64,000 bases of DNA from Dendrolimus kikuchii (taxonomy: Eukaryota > Arthropoda > Insecta > Lepidoptera > Lasiocampidae), in contig CM034411.1 in the NCBI GenBank assembly GCA_019925095.2, positions 7,107,501-7,171,500 of the forward strand, written 5' to 3'. The position numbers and the translations under genes are program-made. Of this stretch, positions 1-9,621 are shown piece after piece. The notes under the pieces are model-generated. The model searched no databases, had not been told where the DNA came from, and saw only the letters and a program-made list of their open reading frames with translations. Numbering within the stretch: position 1 is the first letter of the stretch; each line of letters opens with the position of its first letter.

Positions 1-878
1 ACGCCGAGGCCACCCAGTTTTACCGGGAGAGAACACTGTGACCATGCACGGTCGTCCATTTCTAAATTTATGATGGATATGAGGGTATCCCTCACGATGT
101 TGTCCAACGTCTGTAAAAGAGAGGTTTGTTTCCAGAGTTGGCAACATCGGAGGGTGTATGTAAATTTGGGCACGAAAAGGCAGTATCGGATGATAGTGTA
201 GGCCATATGTGTATTAATTTGGAGTAAACGATCTGAACTTTCACGGAAATTTTTTATATTTTCTTCGACGTAGTTAGGTATTGACTCGTCGAAGATTGGG
301 GCACCTAGGAGGTGAAGTGAGGAGTTGTTTACTAATTTAATTCCCGGTGCTATTGTATTTAGTCTAGAGATTATTTCAGTTTTACGCTCTGTGTTGCTGA
401 TATAATATTCGCATTTGCTTAAATTTATTTCAAGTCCTATGGTTTTAAGTTCTTTTGTTAGAATGGTAAAATCTTCCAAAACGTCATCTACTTCACCTCC
501 TAAAGTGCCATCATCTAGATACCATACATTAAATTTGGATTTCAAACGTGTAATGATGGGATGAATTGCTAAACTAAAAATGGCTGGCCCTAACGGATCG
601 CCTTGCTGGCATCCAGTTTTTGAATAAATTACGTTGTCTTGAAATATTAATTTTGAATTTTGACTATAGCATTGCCAAAGAAAATGATAACAATCTGGAA
701 TTTGGTCTTTAATTTGTGAGAGCAAGGCAGATCGATCAACTGAATTGAAGGCGTTCTTAACATCCACCTTCAGTACTAAATCTCCACCATTGTGTTGGAG
801 GAATGTGCGTAAAGCGTGGACAGCCGCCTCGCAGCCCCCTCGCGAACCAAAACCCAGCTGGTTGGGCTGAAAGTATAA
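1..878 (-). CDS. Reverse transcriptase fragment of a non-LTR retroelement, runs off the left edge
   Basis: The minus strand is open without a stop for about 290 codons from 878 to the window edge. It carries the conserved reverse transcriptase blocks in order: KVDVKNAFNSVDR (first catalytic Asp), GCQQGDPLGPAIFSLAI, the catalytic box WYLDDGT, then GLEINLSKCEY and LHLLGAPI. The box is YLDD rather than the FADD usual in LINEs. The N-terminal RT blocks are missing: the frame begins just before NQLGFGSRGG and is preceded by a stop at 879-881. This means 5' truncation, or a splice acceptor, since a CAG ends at 867. The strand is opposite to the neprilysin gene. I cannot name the LINE clade. The intact frame suggests a fairly young copy. 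Confidence 0.8.
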
Positions 879-942
879 TTATAAGTTTTCAGCTTTTTTC
901 TTACAACAACACTTAGCTGCGAGGATTGTCTAATTAATTTTG

Positions 943-1871
943 TAAAAAAAAAAAAAATATGACCACTTTGCTGAATATCGCAAAAAGCTCGAGTGGTTGC
1001 CTATCTCACTTCGCCGGAATGCTCATCTTCTCAAGTTACTATATCATATACTGTTTATACCTTATCTTAAGGAATGTTTCAACTTCCTTTATATTTCACA
1101 CACCCTCAATTTGCGCTCCACTAATAATCTCCTGTTAATGGCACCTGCACACTCTTCAACGTTTTATTCCAACTCCTTCGCCATGCAGGCTGTCTTATTT
1201 GGAACTCTTTGCCCACTGACGTCACAAAGGCCAAATCTTTTTCCATATTTAAAAATTCACTCAGGAATTTGCATTCGTGCAGGAACGGAAAAAGAATACA
1301 ATTTCCTGCGGCCGGGCGGCCTGTCGTAAGAGGCGACAAAACAACCCACAGCCAGGTGGTAGGGTATTTGCCCGACTGGATGGCTACCACCCCTGTCCTA
1401 GAGTATGCCGCCATAACAACCTTGAGTTGTATTCAGGCATTAGTGACCAGGTTCCAGTCTCCCTTAAGAGAGCAGCAGCGCATTTGTAGCACCTTTAGTG
1501 TCGCAAATATCTTTAGGCGACGGTAACCGCTTTCCATCAAGTGGGCCGTCTGCCTGTCTGCTGAACTCCTGCAATAAAAAAAACATTATGTTAGACTTAC
1601 GCAATAATATATGTGCTAGTTTACAATACTTTAGACTGTAATCTGCTGTCCATGTAGGTCATTTTTATTATTTTTTTATTTTATTTTTCTTTGTTGCATA
1701 ATAATTACAGATAATTTAAGAATTTCCTTTAAGTCAGGTTGCCTGGAAGAGATCGTTTTTAGCGATAAGGCCGCCTTTTGTTTTACCAAGTAACTATTGT
1801 CTTGTCGTGCATTTTTGTAGTTTTTATTTTGGTGAACAATAAAGTGTTGTCTATGTCTGTCTAATTTTGGA
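943..1871 (+). mobile_element. CR1-like LINE, 5'-truncated 3' end, interrupted by an R300 element
   Basis: The frame at 960-1275 encodes the C-terminal tail of a LINE ORF2, with the segments RKKLEWLPISLRRNAH and PAHSSTFYSNSF. The tail resumes after the insert at 1588 and is followed by a 3' UTR at about 1738-1864 with a short stem (GATCG, TTTTA, GCGAT) and AATAAAG near the end. The same 3' UTR signature recurs at 5600-5720 (minus), 22846-22950, 57508-57640 and 59041-59160 (minus), so it defines one LINE family in this window. The clade is assigned from the C-terminal tail only. Confidence 0.65.
1276..1583 (+). repeat. R300 A-tailed retroposon, copy 1
   Basis: An element of about 308 bp that begins CGTGCAGGAACGG and ends TGCAATAAAAAAAA. 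It is flanked by CATT at 1272-1275 and 1584-1587, which restores the reading of the host LINE when the insert is removed. Other copies in this window are near 9622, 16160, 18917 (two nested), 23161, 46815, 58135, 61958 and 62405. It codes for nothing convincing. The A-tail and target duplication mark it as retroposed. A poor Pol III B-box-like stretch (GGTTCCAGTC) is visible but no A box, so tRNA origin is not shown. Confidence 0.8.
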
Positions 1872-2040
1872 ATAAAATACGCGGCTTAGAGTGAACTGAC
1901 AGAAATTTTCACGTTAGGAGAAAGCGTTATGCCATCTCCAGCCTCCAGGCGACATTTAACGTAAGGTAACATAAAACCTCGTTCCTGACGAGGGTATCCC
2001 GACCGCACAATAATATTTTTCCTTCTAATATCTACAATAT

Positions 2041-2543
2041 TGTTACGAGTTGTGGGACTCGAATTAAAATGCCGTTAGAATTATTATAGTTTATTAGAAC
2101 TATACAAACACGTGAAACACAGGTACAAATATAACCGAACACAACAAATCCAAACGTAATGCAGAAAGTCGTAATTCAATAAAACGCGCAACGTTCGTCA
2201 CTATTAGATTCCCGATTGTACATACGTCACGCCTTGATCGTAGTTGTCGCTGATGCCCCCCCCCCCTCCATCAGGCCGTCGTTTTTTACCTCACAAATGC
2301 AAATGTGCCCGTATCATAGTCGACGTAATCCGCAACACCTGGATAATGATTCAGGCGCAAGTGGCCGTAAACGAGTACAATAGAACAATAGACTGTTCTC
2401 TAGAAACGTATGCCAATAAATAAGTAAATAAAAGAAGACGATCATAAAAGAATTACAATTAGTTCAAATTCCGACAGGTAATAAAATGTGTTTTTTACAA
2501 ATTAGAAGTGGAATTTGTTTTTGTCCGAACCTAAGTTGTAACA
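2041..2543 (-). mobile_element. Solo LTR (Ty3/gypsy-like), reverse orientation
   Basis: This 503-bp block starts TGTTACGAG and ends GTTGTAACA and is flanked on both sides by ATAT (2037-2040 and 2544-2547). Its left end matches the reverse complement of the end of the block at 49984-50427 (shared TTCGAATTAAA, ATGCCGTT and TATACAAACACG), and its right end matches that block's start (CGGACAAAA and CACNTTTTATTAC). No gag or pol follows, so it is a solo LTR left by recombination. A C-tract sits near 2262-2273. It lies upstream of, and antisense to, the first visible neprilysin exon. Confidence 0.75.
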
Positions 2544-2614
2544 ATATTATACCAATATTGTACTAGTATATGTGTATTATGAGATATGAATTGGTTAATG
2601 TTGAAAATTTTCAG

Positions 2615-2745
2615 ATTTGGTAACTTAAACCAATGGTGGAACAATGCGACTATTAGCAAGTTTAAAAATCGCGCCGAATGCATACAAAAACAATATTCTA
2701 ATTATAGTATTGACGGCCAACATCTTAATGGAAAACAGACTTTAG
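2615..2745 (+). CDS. Neprilysin-like M13 metallopeptidase, internal exon
   Basis: An exon between an acceptor (TTTTCAG, ending 2614) and a donor (GTAAGA from 2746). It reads FGNLNQWWNNATISKF, then KNRAECIQKQYSNY and GQHLNGKQTLG. This is the M13 family stretch that follows HExxH and precedes the ENIAD zinc-ligand motif; WWNN, the F-K-N-R-x-E-C run and VNGK-like HLNGKQTLG are family hallmarks. M13 enzymes are membrane-anchored or secreted ectopeptidases that cleave small peptides. The first base completes a codon begun in the previous exon (phase 2) and the last base starts a Gly codon (phase 1). The preceding HExxH exon is not in the window: nothing resembling it lies between 880 and 2614. Confidence 0.88.
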
Positions 2746-2934
2746 GTAAGAAAGTATAATAATTAAATCAACTCTGCAATTTTAAAACATAGCATCTGTT
2801 TTTGTAATTGAGTTTTTTTGCATTAATTATATTTTTAAACATCTATATATGTACTGTGCTTATCAAATTGAGATATTAAATTCGCACGCCTCAGACGAAT
2901 GAATAAAAATAATTATGATTGAATGACTAAAAGA

Positions 2935-3240
2935 AATCCGTTTGAGGCCTATCTACCCCGGGGGAAACGCTGTGGGGAGTCTGGGATTCCATTGGGATGG
3001 CGCTAGCACCGCAAGCAAGAAATGCTATTGCCACGCGTCGGTCGGGGATACCCGCTATATCCTCGGTGTTCCTCCTGCGCATTCGATTTTGGCCATTTTA
3101 AATGATTCCCAGAAAAATTCCCGCGGGATTCCCAGGTTAAAATGTAGCGCAGATTTAAATCTAAGAATTTTCTGTCGATCAGTGAAAACCGCATCGAAAT
3201 TGGCCCAGTAGTTTTTACGTGAATTCAGAACAAACAGACA
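2935..3240. repeat. Dispersed repeat end in neprilysin intron
   Basis: The stretch ends in ATTGGCCCAGTAGTTTTTAC followed by a GTGAATT..ACAAACAGACAAG tail. The same TGGYCCAGTAGTTTTTNCGT signature recurs at 45865-45900 and 46015-46050. It is a common moderately repeated sequence of unclear class. The GC content is higher than its surroundings. Confidence 0.4.
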
Positions 3241-3565
3241 AGAAATTTAAAAAATCGCATTCATCGTTTATATAGTCTATTCCAGATTTTTTTAAATAGC
3301 TTCAATGTACAGATGCGTGTTTAGAATGTTATAATATTATAGATATAAATTATATATGTTCAGGGTTCTACGGGAATTAATGTTGTAATTGTATATTTAT
3401 TTAACTATTTGGTAATATTATTGCAACAATATATTATTAATATTATTCGGGAAATGTGTGGTTAGCCGTGACTCCGCTCTAGGCTCAAGCGGAAGATCAG
3501 CGTTGGTTCAACAAACCAACAATAATGTTGAGCTTGATCAAATTTTTACGTCTTACTTTTAATAG

Positions 3566-3863
3566 TAGATTGTTACACGAGAGGTGACGGTGACTTATTT
3601 ACACACGAGACGGTTTGGCGCACGAGCGTAGCGAGGGTGCTAGTAATTTGAGTGCCTAAATAGGCCTTTCAACCGAGGTTAACACTGTTTTTTTTATTTT
3701 GATATTTTTATTTACTTTCCTCATATTCAAAATGAAAAGCAGAGCGTTGACCTCGGGTGCAAGGCCTATTTAGGCACTCGAACTATTAGCACCCTCGATA
3801 CGCTCGTGTGCCAAATCATCTCATGTCTAAATAGGTCACTGTCACATCTCGTTTAACAATCTA
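3566..3863. mobile_element. Foldback (long inverted repeat) MITE in neprilysin intron
   Basis: The left arm from 3566 (TAGATTGTTA, then GCACACGAGCGTAG-like text, GAGGGTGCTA and GTGCCTAAATAGGCCT) is matched in reverse complement by the right arm ending at 3863 (TAACAATCTA). The arms are about 120 bp and close to 90 percent similar by eye, with a short T-rich spacer at about 3690-3720. It has no coding capacity. The transcript of this intron would fold into a long hairpin here. Confidence 0.75.
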
Positions 3864-4369
3864 ATATATCATACACGTAGTTGGCGTCTGTGCGGTTAAT
3901 AATATTGTATCCATTGGAAACTACTCCTACTAATTTGATTATTTGATACCAACTTCTTACTGACTTCACTCTGAGAGCTCGGGGCTTGGTTTACCTATTT
4001 TCTTCGTCTTGAGTCACACGAAAAAAAAAATATATTTCACCAAAATGTAATAGATATGCATCTATTGGCTATGTATACATATTTGTGGCGTTTGTTGTCG
4101 AAACTCTAGGGCCATGGGGTCCCGAAGCCTATCTATCGGTTTTATCGAAATCCATCACCGCATATGATAGAGGTCTCACCTAAAGGCTGGTCTGCACTTG
4201 GGCAACATGTTGGCATTGCCATCCAGCGCGGAAATGTGGCCAGAGTTTTGGGCACTTTCCCAACCGGCATCTATTTGGGACTTATGTTTTTTTTTATTAG
4301 GAACTTGTACATAGTGTATTATAGTTATGGATTACTTCTATTTTTAAGTAGCTACTTATATTTTTGTAG

Positions 4370-4509
4370 GTGAGAATATAGCAGACAATGGAGGACTGAA
4401 GGCTTCTTTCCATGCATATGTGAATTACAGCAAAACCGCCAAAATCAATATGACATTACCGGGGCTAAAGTACAACCATCGACAGCTTTTCTTCATTTCT
4501 TTTGCACAG
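4370..4509 (+). CDS. Neprilysin-like M13 metallopeptidase, exon with ENIAD zinc-ligand motif
   Basis: Acceptor TTTTTGTAG ends at 4369 and donor GTAAAT starts at 4510. Joined to the previous exon at phase 1, it reads G-ENIADNGGLKASFHAY, then LPGLKYNHRQLFFISFAQ. In this family the Glu of ENIAD is the third zinc ligand and the Asp helps hold the HExxH histidine; LPGL..., QLFF and FAQ are also conserved. The exon ends in phase 0, which matches the start of the next exon at VWC. The active-site residues in this part are all present, so the gene looks functional here. Confidence 0.92.
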
Positions 4510-4561
4510 GTAAATTATTCCTGACGAATTATAGTTTATTTTTAATAATCGACAGATAAAC

Positions 4562-4745
4562 ACACACATTGTATATACCCAAGCTAAGCTGGGGCCGATC
4601 CCAGAGACCCAGACCGTAGTAAGTAACAGAAAGTTCGTTTACGAAATTTACCATGCCAGGAATCGAACCCGGAGGAAATCTCTGCGTTTTCGCAAATTCG
4701 GCCGGCTAAGACTTAGCCCGCTCCGCCACAGAGGCCGTCTATAAC
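4562..4745 (-). mobile_element. tRNA-derived SINE (family S1)
   Basis: Read on the minus strand it starts GTGGCGGAGCGGGCTAAG (A-box-like) and has the Pol III B box GGGTTCGATTCC, followed by a non-tRNA body containing ACGGTCTGGGT and CTGGGATC. A second, more diverged copy lies at 47108-47280 on the plus strand with the same B box and GGTCTGGGTGACTGGGATC. It sits in the last neprilysin intron, antisense. Confidence 0.7.
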
Positions 4746-5160
4746 CATTTTTTTCTAATTTATTATCTTAAAAAGCCTCCTAAATTTTCAGTCAAATATA
4801 TTTTTAGGCGAAGTCACTCAAAAATTGAGTCTTATTTTGGGCACTAAATATGTTTTTCTTTCCAGAAATTAAAGTATGTATGGTATATGATATTAATGAA
4901 AACAAGCGGCATTTTAACTGTACATAAGATAAACTGAAATATATTTTTATTATATTATTATTAATTAACTGCAATATATTAAATTATTCAACCAATTGAA
5001 TATAGTAAAGTATTTTATAATTATTTCTTTACCTAAATTGTGGAATTCCGACCGGATTGGAATTGCCCCCATATTTTTCGGACAAAGACCTACATTACCA
5101 GCCATGTCTGGAAAATTCCGGAAGTATGACAACCCTAATTGTGTATTAACATCAATATAT

Positions 5161-5590
5161 TAGGGGGACTGGAAAGTAATGTCGTTTTCATACATTAAAT
5201 TTAAACTCATTTTTTAAACTGTTTTTATTTGTAATCAGTTATATAATCAGCCTCATTATCAACAACCTTTTGCCATCTAGTATGCAAACTTTCAATGCCG
5301 CGTCGATAAAAATCAATTGGTTTTTAAAGTAAAATATATAAAAATGCCACTTTGGATATCATCCCATTTGCAAATCTTTTGCCACTTATAAATTGTTGCA
5401 GCCATCAGGGTAAATGGAAATGCGATGGTGTAACATCGGGCGAGTATAGTGGGTGAGGCAGTACAGTCCAGTACAATTTATACATTTTGTTTAAAAACCA
5501 ATTGATTTTTATCGATTCGCCATTGAAAATTTGCATACAAGATTGCAAAAGGTTGTTGATAATGAGGCTAATTATGAATGAATGAATGAA
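5161..5590. mobile_element. Mariner remnant arranged as an inverted repeat
   Basis: At 5161 a TA is followed by GGGGGACTGGAAAGTAATG, a mariner-type end. On the minus strand, 5310-5240 reads FYRRGIESLHTRWQK followed by VVDNEAD, the C-terminus of a mariner transposase. The same coding end occurs again at about 5495-5570 on the plus strand in a degraded form. Two C-terminal ends therefore face outward around about 160 bp of unrelated sequence. No intact transposase remains. Confidence 0.65.
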
Positions 5591-5716
5591 TGAATGGAAA
5601 CTCTTTATTGTTCACCATAACTTAAACCTAGACAATTTAATATGAATACACTTCTATTAGAACAATGGGCAGCCTTATCGCTTATAGCGATCTCTTCCGG
5701 GCAACCCGGTGTCCAA
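5572..5716 (-). mobile_element. CR1-like LINE 3' tail with AATG simple repeat
   Basis: An (AATG)n tract is followed by CTCTTTATTG and, near 5675-5700, the stem TATCGCT..AGCGAT and CTCTTCCGGGCAACC. Reverse-complemented this is the 3' UTR seen at 1738-1864. Only the terminal part is present, which is typical 5' truncation. Confidence 0.6.
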
Positions 5717-5771
5717 GACATTAAAAGGAAAATTAATAATATTTGGTGGTTTAACTAAATTGAAACTAATT

Positions 5772-5982
5772 CAATCGCAATTTATACTAATATTATAAAG
5801 CTGAAGAGTTTGTTTGTTTGTTTGTTTAAACGCGCTAATCTCAGGAACCGCGGGTCCGATTTGAAAAATTCTTTCAGTGTTGGATAGCCCATTTTTCAAG
5901 GAAGGGTATATATCATCACGCGAAGACCAATAGGAGCGGAGCACCAATGAAGAATGTTTCAAAATCGGGCACAGCTAGTTAA
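5772..5982. repeat. Dispersed repeat with GTTT tract
   Basis: Begins near TACTAATATTATAAAG, carries (GTTT)n, AACGCGCTAATCTCAGGAAC, then GGGTCCGATTTGAAAAATTC and GACCAATAGGAGCGGAGCA, and ends at GGCACAGCTAGTT. The form resembles a short dispersed repeat family that I believe is common in Lepidoptera; its class is not clear. It ends about 125 bp before the last neprilysin exon. Confidence 0.45.
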
Positions 5983-6108
5983 ATATAATTAGGTTAGATT
6001 ATATCATTGATTAAAAATAAAAACACGTTAAAAATGTATGTATTTGAATTTAATGTAAAAAAACCACATTACTTTCTGGTCCCCCTTTATATTTCATTTT
6101 ACTCAAAG

Positions 6109-6285
6109 GTGTGGTGTTCATCAATGACGAAGGAATCAACAAAGATGCAGATAGAAAAGGACGATCATACAGTTGCGAAATATAGAGTAATTGGACCAAT
6201 ATCGAATTTAAAAGAGTTTTCTCAGGAATTCCGCTGCAAACCAGATGCGAATATGAATCCAACAGACAAATGCGAAGTGTGGTAA
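6109..6285 (+). CDS. Neprilysin-like M13 metallopeptidase, last exon
   Basis: The acceptor TTACTCAAAG ends at 6108 and the exon opens in phase 0 with VWCSSMTKES. It continues with DDHTVAKYRVIGPISN, then KEFSQEFRCK, MNPTDKCEVW and a stop at 6283-6285. The His in DDHT and Arg in KYRV fit the conserved transition-state His and substrate Arg region of the M13 family. The terminal C-x-V-W is the invariant C-terminal motif with its disulfide Cys. Together with the two upstream exons, about 150 residues of the C-terminal catalytic half are seen. Which neprilysin paralogue it is cannot be told from this part. Confidence 0.93.
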   Translation: MWCSSMTKESTKMQIEKDDHTVAKYRVIGPISNLKEFSQEFRCKPDANMNPTDKCEVW

Positions 6286-6370
6286 ATAGATTAAATATTA
6301 GTGTAGTGAAATTATATAATGAGCTTTGCTGTATTGTTTAGTTAAAACGTGGCAAAAGGCTTGATTCTCC

Positions 6371-6376
6371 AATAAA
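6371..6376 (+). promoter_or_regulatory. Poly(A) signal of the neprilysin-like gene
   Basis: AATAAA lies 86 bases after the stop codon, followed by a TG-rich stretch at 6377-6400. It is the first canonical signal after the stop. Confidence 0.6.
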
Positions 6377-6457
6377 AATGACGTCATTGTCTATAGAAAA
6401 TGTTAAATGAATGATATTTGTTTGAAAAAGTTCTTTTGGCATAAATGTTTATAAACT

Positions 6458-6787
6458 GTGCGTTCCACTTGTCGCTCATATCGCTCAAAATGCTCCTTCA
6501 GCCCTTCCACATAGCGACCACGGTCGTTATGGTTGCCGCGAACACGTCACTAATGACGTCATAATTTTCGCTCACGCAGCGCTCACGACAACCCATGTCA
6601 AGAGATGGGTTGAAGTGGACGTTGACCACAAAACATTAATTCTCTTTATCGAGACTTTGACAATGGATCGATTGTAAGGTCAAACATATATCATTTTATG
6701 TATTAACCGTAATCTATTGCAATTGCAAGTGGAACGGAAAAATTGCGGTCGCGAGCGTGGTCGTTGTGAGCTTCAAATGGAACGCAC
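6458..6787. mobile_element. MITE with GTGCGTTCCA inverted ends (family M330), copy 1
   Basis: The ends GTGCGTTCCACTTG and CAAATGGAACGCAC are inverted repeats around 330 bp rich in CGACC/GGTCG words (GACCACGGTCGTTATGGT, AACCCATGTCAAGAGATGGG). Two more copies lie at about 13905-14218 and, inverted, 14294-14538. It has no ORF. Confidence 0.65.
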
Positions 6788-7569
6788 CCATAGTGATTAG
6801 GGAAAATAGATTTGACAGTTCTAAAAGACTAAAAGTAAGAAATAGAAATAAAAAAATCTTATTGCACTCAAAGACTCGAAAAATATAAAACAGAGTAATT
6901 GAAACTTAAATATTATTAATTTAATGCTGATGAGACGGAAAAACAAAATGCAATCAATTTCGTTGAAAAGGCACAGGACAGAAATCCAATGACATTGAAT
7001 TATTCAAGTCTATGTTTACACAGATCACTTTGGTTGATTCATGCAGATTGAATGACAGAACAGAACCCTCTAATATTGGCATAAACAAATTGCTATTTTC
7101 ATAGCCTAACATATTTAGTAACATTTATTACAATTTTTTTAAATTGATGCTATATTCATACAATATGTATACATGTAATTTATTACAGACATAAATGTGG
7201 TGATGAAATTAGTAGAACTCTTTCAATTTCAAACAAATCTTTACTCTTCCTTTAGTTTAAAGTGTTAACTGCATCTTCGATTAACATATCTTACTATTTA
7301 TATGATACTATTCTCCTTCGTCCACCACCAGCTCTCAACCCACTCTGCCATTCTCGATCGCCACTTATCTTTTTTCTATCACCGTCTATTGCATATCTTT
7401 GAAAATCTTTTCTTTCATTCATCATCTATCTTTCTCGCTCACACATTGTACACATCGTCCGGAAGCACTTAACTTCACTATGCAAAACCACTCATATGTT
7501 CAGAAATATCCACAACCCCACATAAATAAAGAATTGTAGCTATTATAAAACAATAAAAAATACATCATC
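6788..7569. other. No gene recognised
   Basis: AT-rich sequence with no conserved ORF or clear repeat structure apart from a C/T-rich stretch at 7310-7480. Confidence 0.5.
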
Positions 7570-7880
7570 ATCATAGTATTTAAGAGTTTAGCTCTCGTCG
7601 GTGGAGCCTTCTTGAATCCTCTCTATTCTCGGTCAGTCGTTTTACTTCTTTATACGACAAGACATCTATCCTTTCCTTTATTTGATCGATAAACGCCCTC
7701 CTAGGTTTGCCCTTGCCTCTTCTACCTTACACTTGGCCTTCTATTATCTTACAGAGAAGGGGTATCGTGTTGTAGTAAACGCCCAAACACTCTTCCTCTC
7801 CTTTCTGCTGTGGTTTTTATAATTGAACGCTCTTTGACTATGTTCAACACCATTTCATTGGTCTTTTCTCCTTCTAGCTT
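7570..7880 (-). mobile_element. Decayed RTE-like LINE, C-terminal end of ORF2
   Basis: On the minus strand two frames join to give ERSIIKTTAERRGRVFG and then KGKPRRAFIDQIKERIDV followed by REDSRRLHRRELN. This is the C-terminal tail of an RTE-type ORF2 with frameshifts. It ends in a short (ATG)n-like run at 7562-7575. Confidence 0.55.
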
Positions 7881-8204
7881 ACTCACACATGTATACATAG
7901 GTAATCGTATAGACAAATCGCGATGTAATGTATCTAAATATGTCAGAATTTATGTAGAGTATGAGAACTGTCAAATAAATTAAAGTGTTTTTAAATCAAC
8001 ATTGAACATAATTTTATGAAATGTTTAGCGTAGACTTTGTGTTTGGTGTAAGTAAACGTGTTTGTATGTACATATATACGAGCAGAGCAGTGGTCATAAA
8101 AACGGGTATATTTTGTTAGTATTTGGCGAAAATAATCATCAATTTGATGTTTATAACAAAATAACATGAAACATAGCGAGCGTTGTTTAGTTCTTCATTG
8201 CATG

Positions 8205-8590
8205 AAAGTATCACAGTGAAACATTTTTGACGTGTAATGTATTTAACGCGTAATGTTTTTAGGGGAGACGTTTTTGCTTCAATCTTTCTTCATGTGAAAT
8301 GTTTCTGACGTCAAATATTCATGACGTAAAACGTTCTTGACGCGAAAAGTTTTTGACGTGTCAACATTTATATACATCAAACGTTCATCAGGTGTAACTT
8401 TTTAATATGTAATGGTCATGATATGAAACGTTTCTGATATTAAACTTTTTTAACACGAAATATTTTTCACGTGAAATGTTTTTGACATGAAACATTCTTG
8501 ATGTTAAACTGTCTTTATATGAAAGTTTTTGACGCGAAACGTTTTTTCAAATAAAATATTTTGGAAGTGAAATATTTTTCTAATTTTATT
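8205..8590. repeat. Diverged minisatellite, unit about 16-18 bp
   Basis: About twenty imperfect repeats of a unit near GACGTGAAACGTTTTT. Variants include GACGCGAAAAGTTTTT, GACATGAAACATTC and GACGTCAAATATTC. Spacing wanders between about 15 and 20 bases. The unit itself is partly palindromic (ACGT). Confidence 0.75.
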
Positions 8591-9056
8591 GCGGAACATA
8601 CTGGTGCAACGATATAACTAAAACTTCTAACCTTATTTGATTTGACTGATGCCTAAATATTGGTTATGCGTAAATATGTTGTCGTTTCATAGCCTTTGAA
8701 TTAGCTGCACGATATGACTTTCGTCTCTATATTCTAGAAATATGAAATGACAATCAAATTTAATTAAATAATCAAATATAAGACGGGCAAAATTTAACTC
8801 TTAATGAGATATCCTTTTTTCATATGGTCTCAAAAATGATTTGAGAACTCTTTCAAAGAAGACTTCAGAAGAATTTGTCTCACAATTTACATTTAATACT
8901 ATAAATTATGCATATCGTTGCCATTGGGTCAATATTTAAATAGAATCCAATACTGACAGGTGTTATTAAACCATATCCATTTATGATGCGATGCTCTCTA
9001 TGTTTCCTGTCATTTTGATTAAAAATTACTTCGTATTCTAATTATAATTTAACTGT

Positions 9057-9150
9057 CTTATTCATACAGAGTTAGCGTAAGTTTGAACGCTTCTTTATGA
9101 TTCTTAAAGAAGCGTTCAAAATTACTCTAACTCTCTATGAAAAAGACCGT
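9057..9150. mobile_element. Palindromic hairpin MITE (family P90), copy 1
   Basis: TCTTATTCATACAGAGTTAG, then GTAAGTTTGAACGCTTCTTT, a short loop, AAAGAAGCGTTCAAA and back to ACTCTAACTCTCTATGAA. The element is an almost complete palindrome of about 90 bp. Copies recur near 11695-11782 and 12640-12731, and half a copy at 20264-20330. Confidence 0.75.
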
Positions 9151-9621
9151 TAGAAATTAAAAGAGCAACTAAGTATTTATTGCTTTTTATGTTGTTATAA
9201 AAATAAGGCACAAGATTCGATGTATAATTTTGTTTGTTGGTGACATTAATATAAGAACACAATGAGAACAACGTGGAGAGTCGAGCTTGAGCAGTAGCGG
9301 GAAACGAATATCTTACTTGGGCTTCATCTGGGATAATATAACAGTTATTGACTAGCCAAATGATTCTTATCTAGCGTTAAAAATAACGCCGTTAACTAGT
9401 AAATTGCGACATTAGTTTGGACTTTGTTGAAAAAATTGAAAATACATGAGAAGCGGCGAACACCAAGTAGTCTGCATCCTCTCGCCCTTTTTTGCTGATT
9501 GCCCACCGCAAGACGAGCACATTGGAAAATTATGGATTCGCACCTCCTCCCGTATGCTGCACTATGGCCAATTTCTAGTGATATAATCGGAAGATGGAAG
9601 GAAAACGAGTTGATTTTGTGT

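Noticed and set aside
1121..1526. ORFs of 70-105 codons over the R300 element, also at 16070-16429, 18929-19584 and 61980-62186
   Set aside because: The same frames appear in every R300 copy only because the element is repeated; they start in flanking DNA, differ in length and show no conserved domain.
8205..8590. Possible CRISPR-like array
   Set aside because: The repeats are degenerate with no spacers of constant length, and the genome is eukaryotic; it is a minisatellite.
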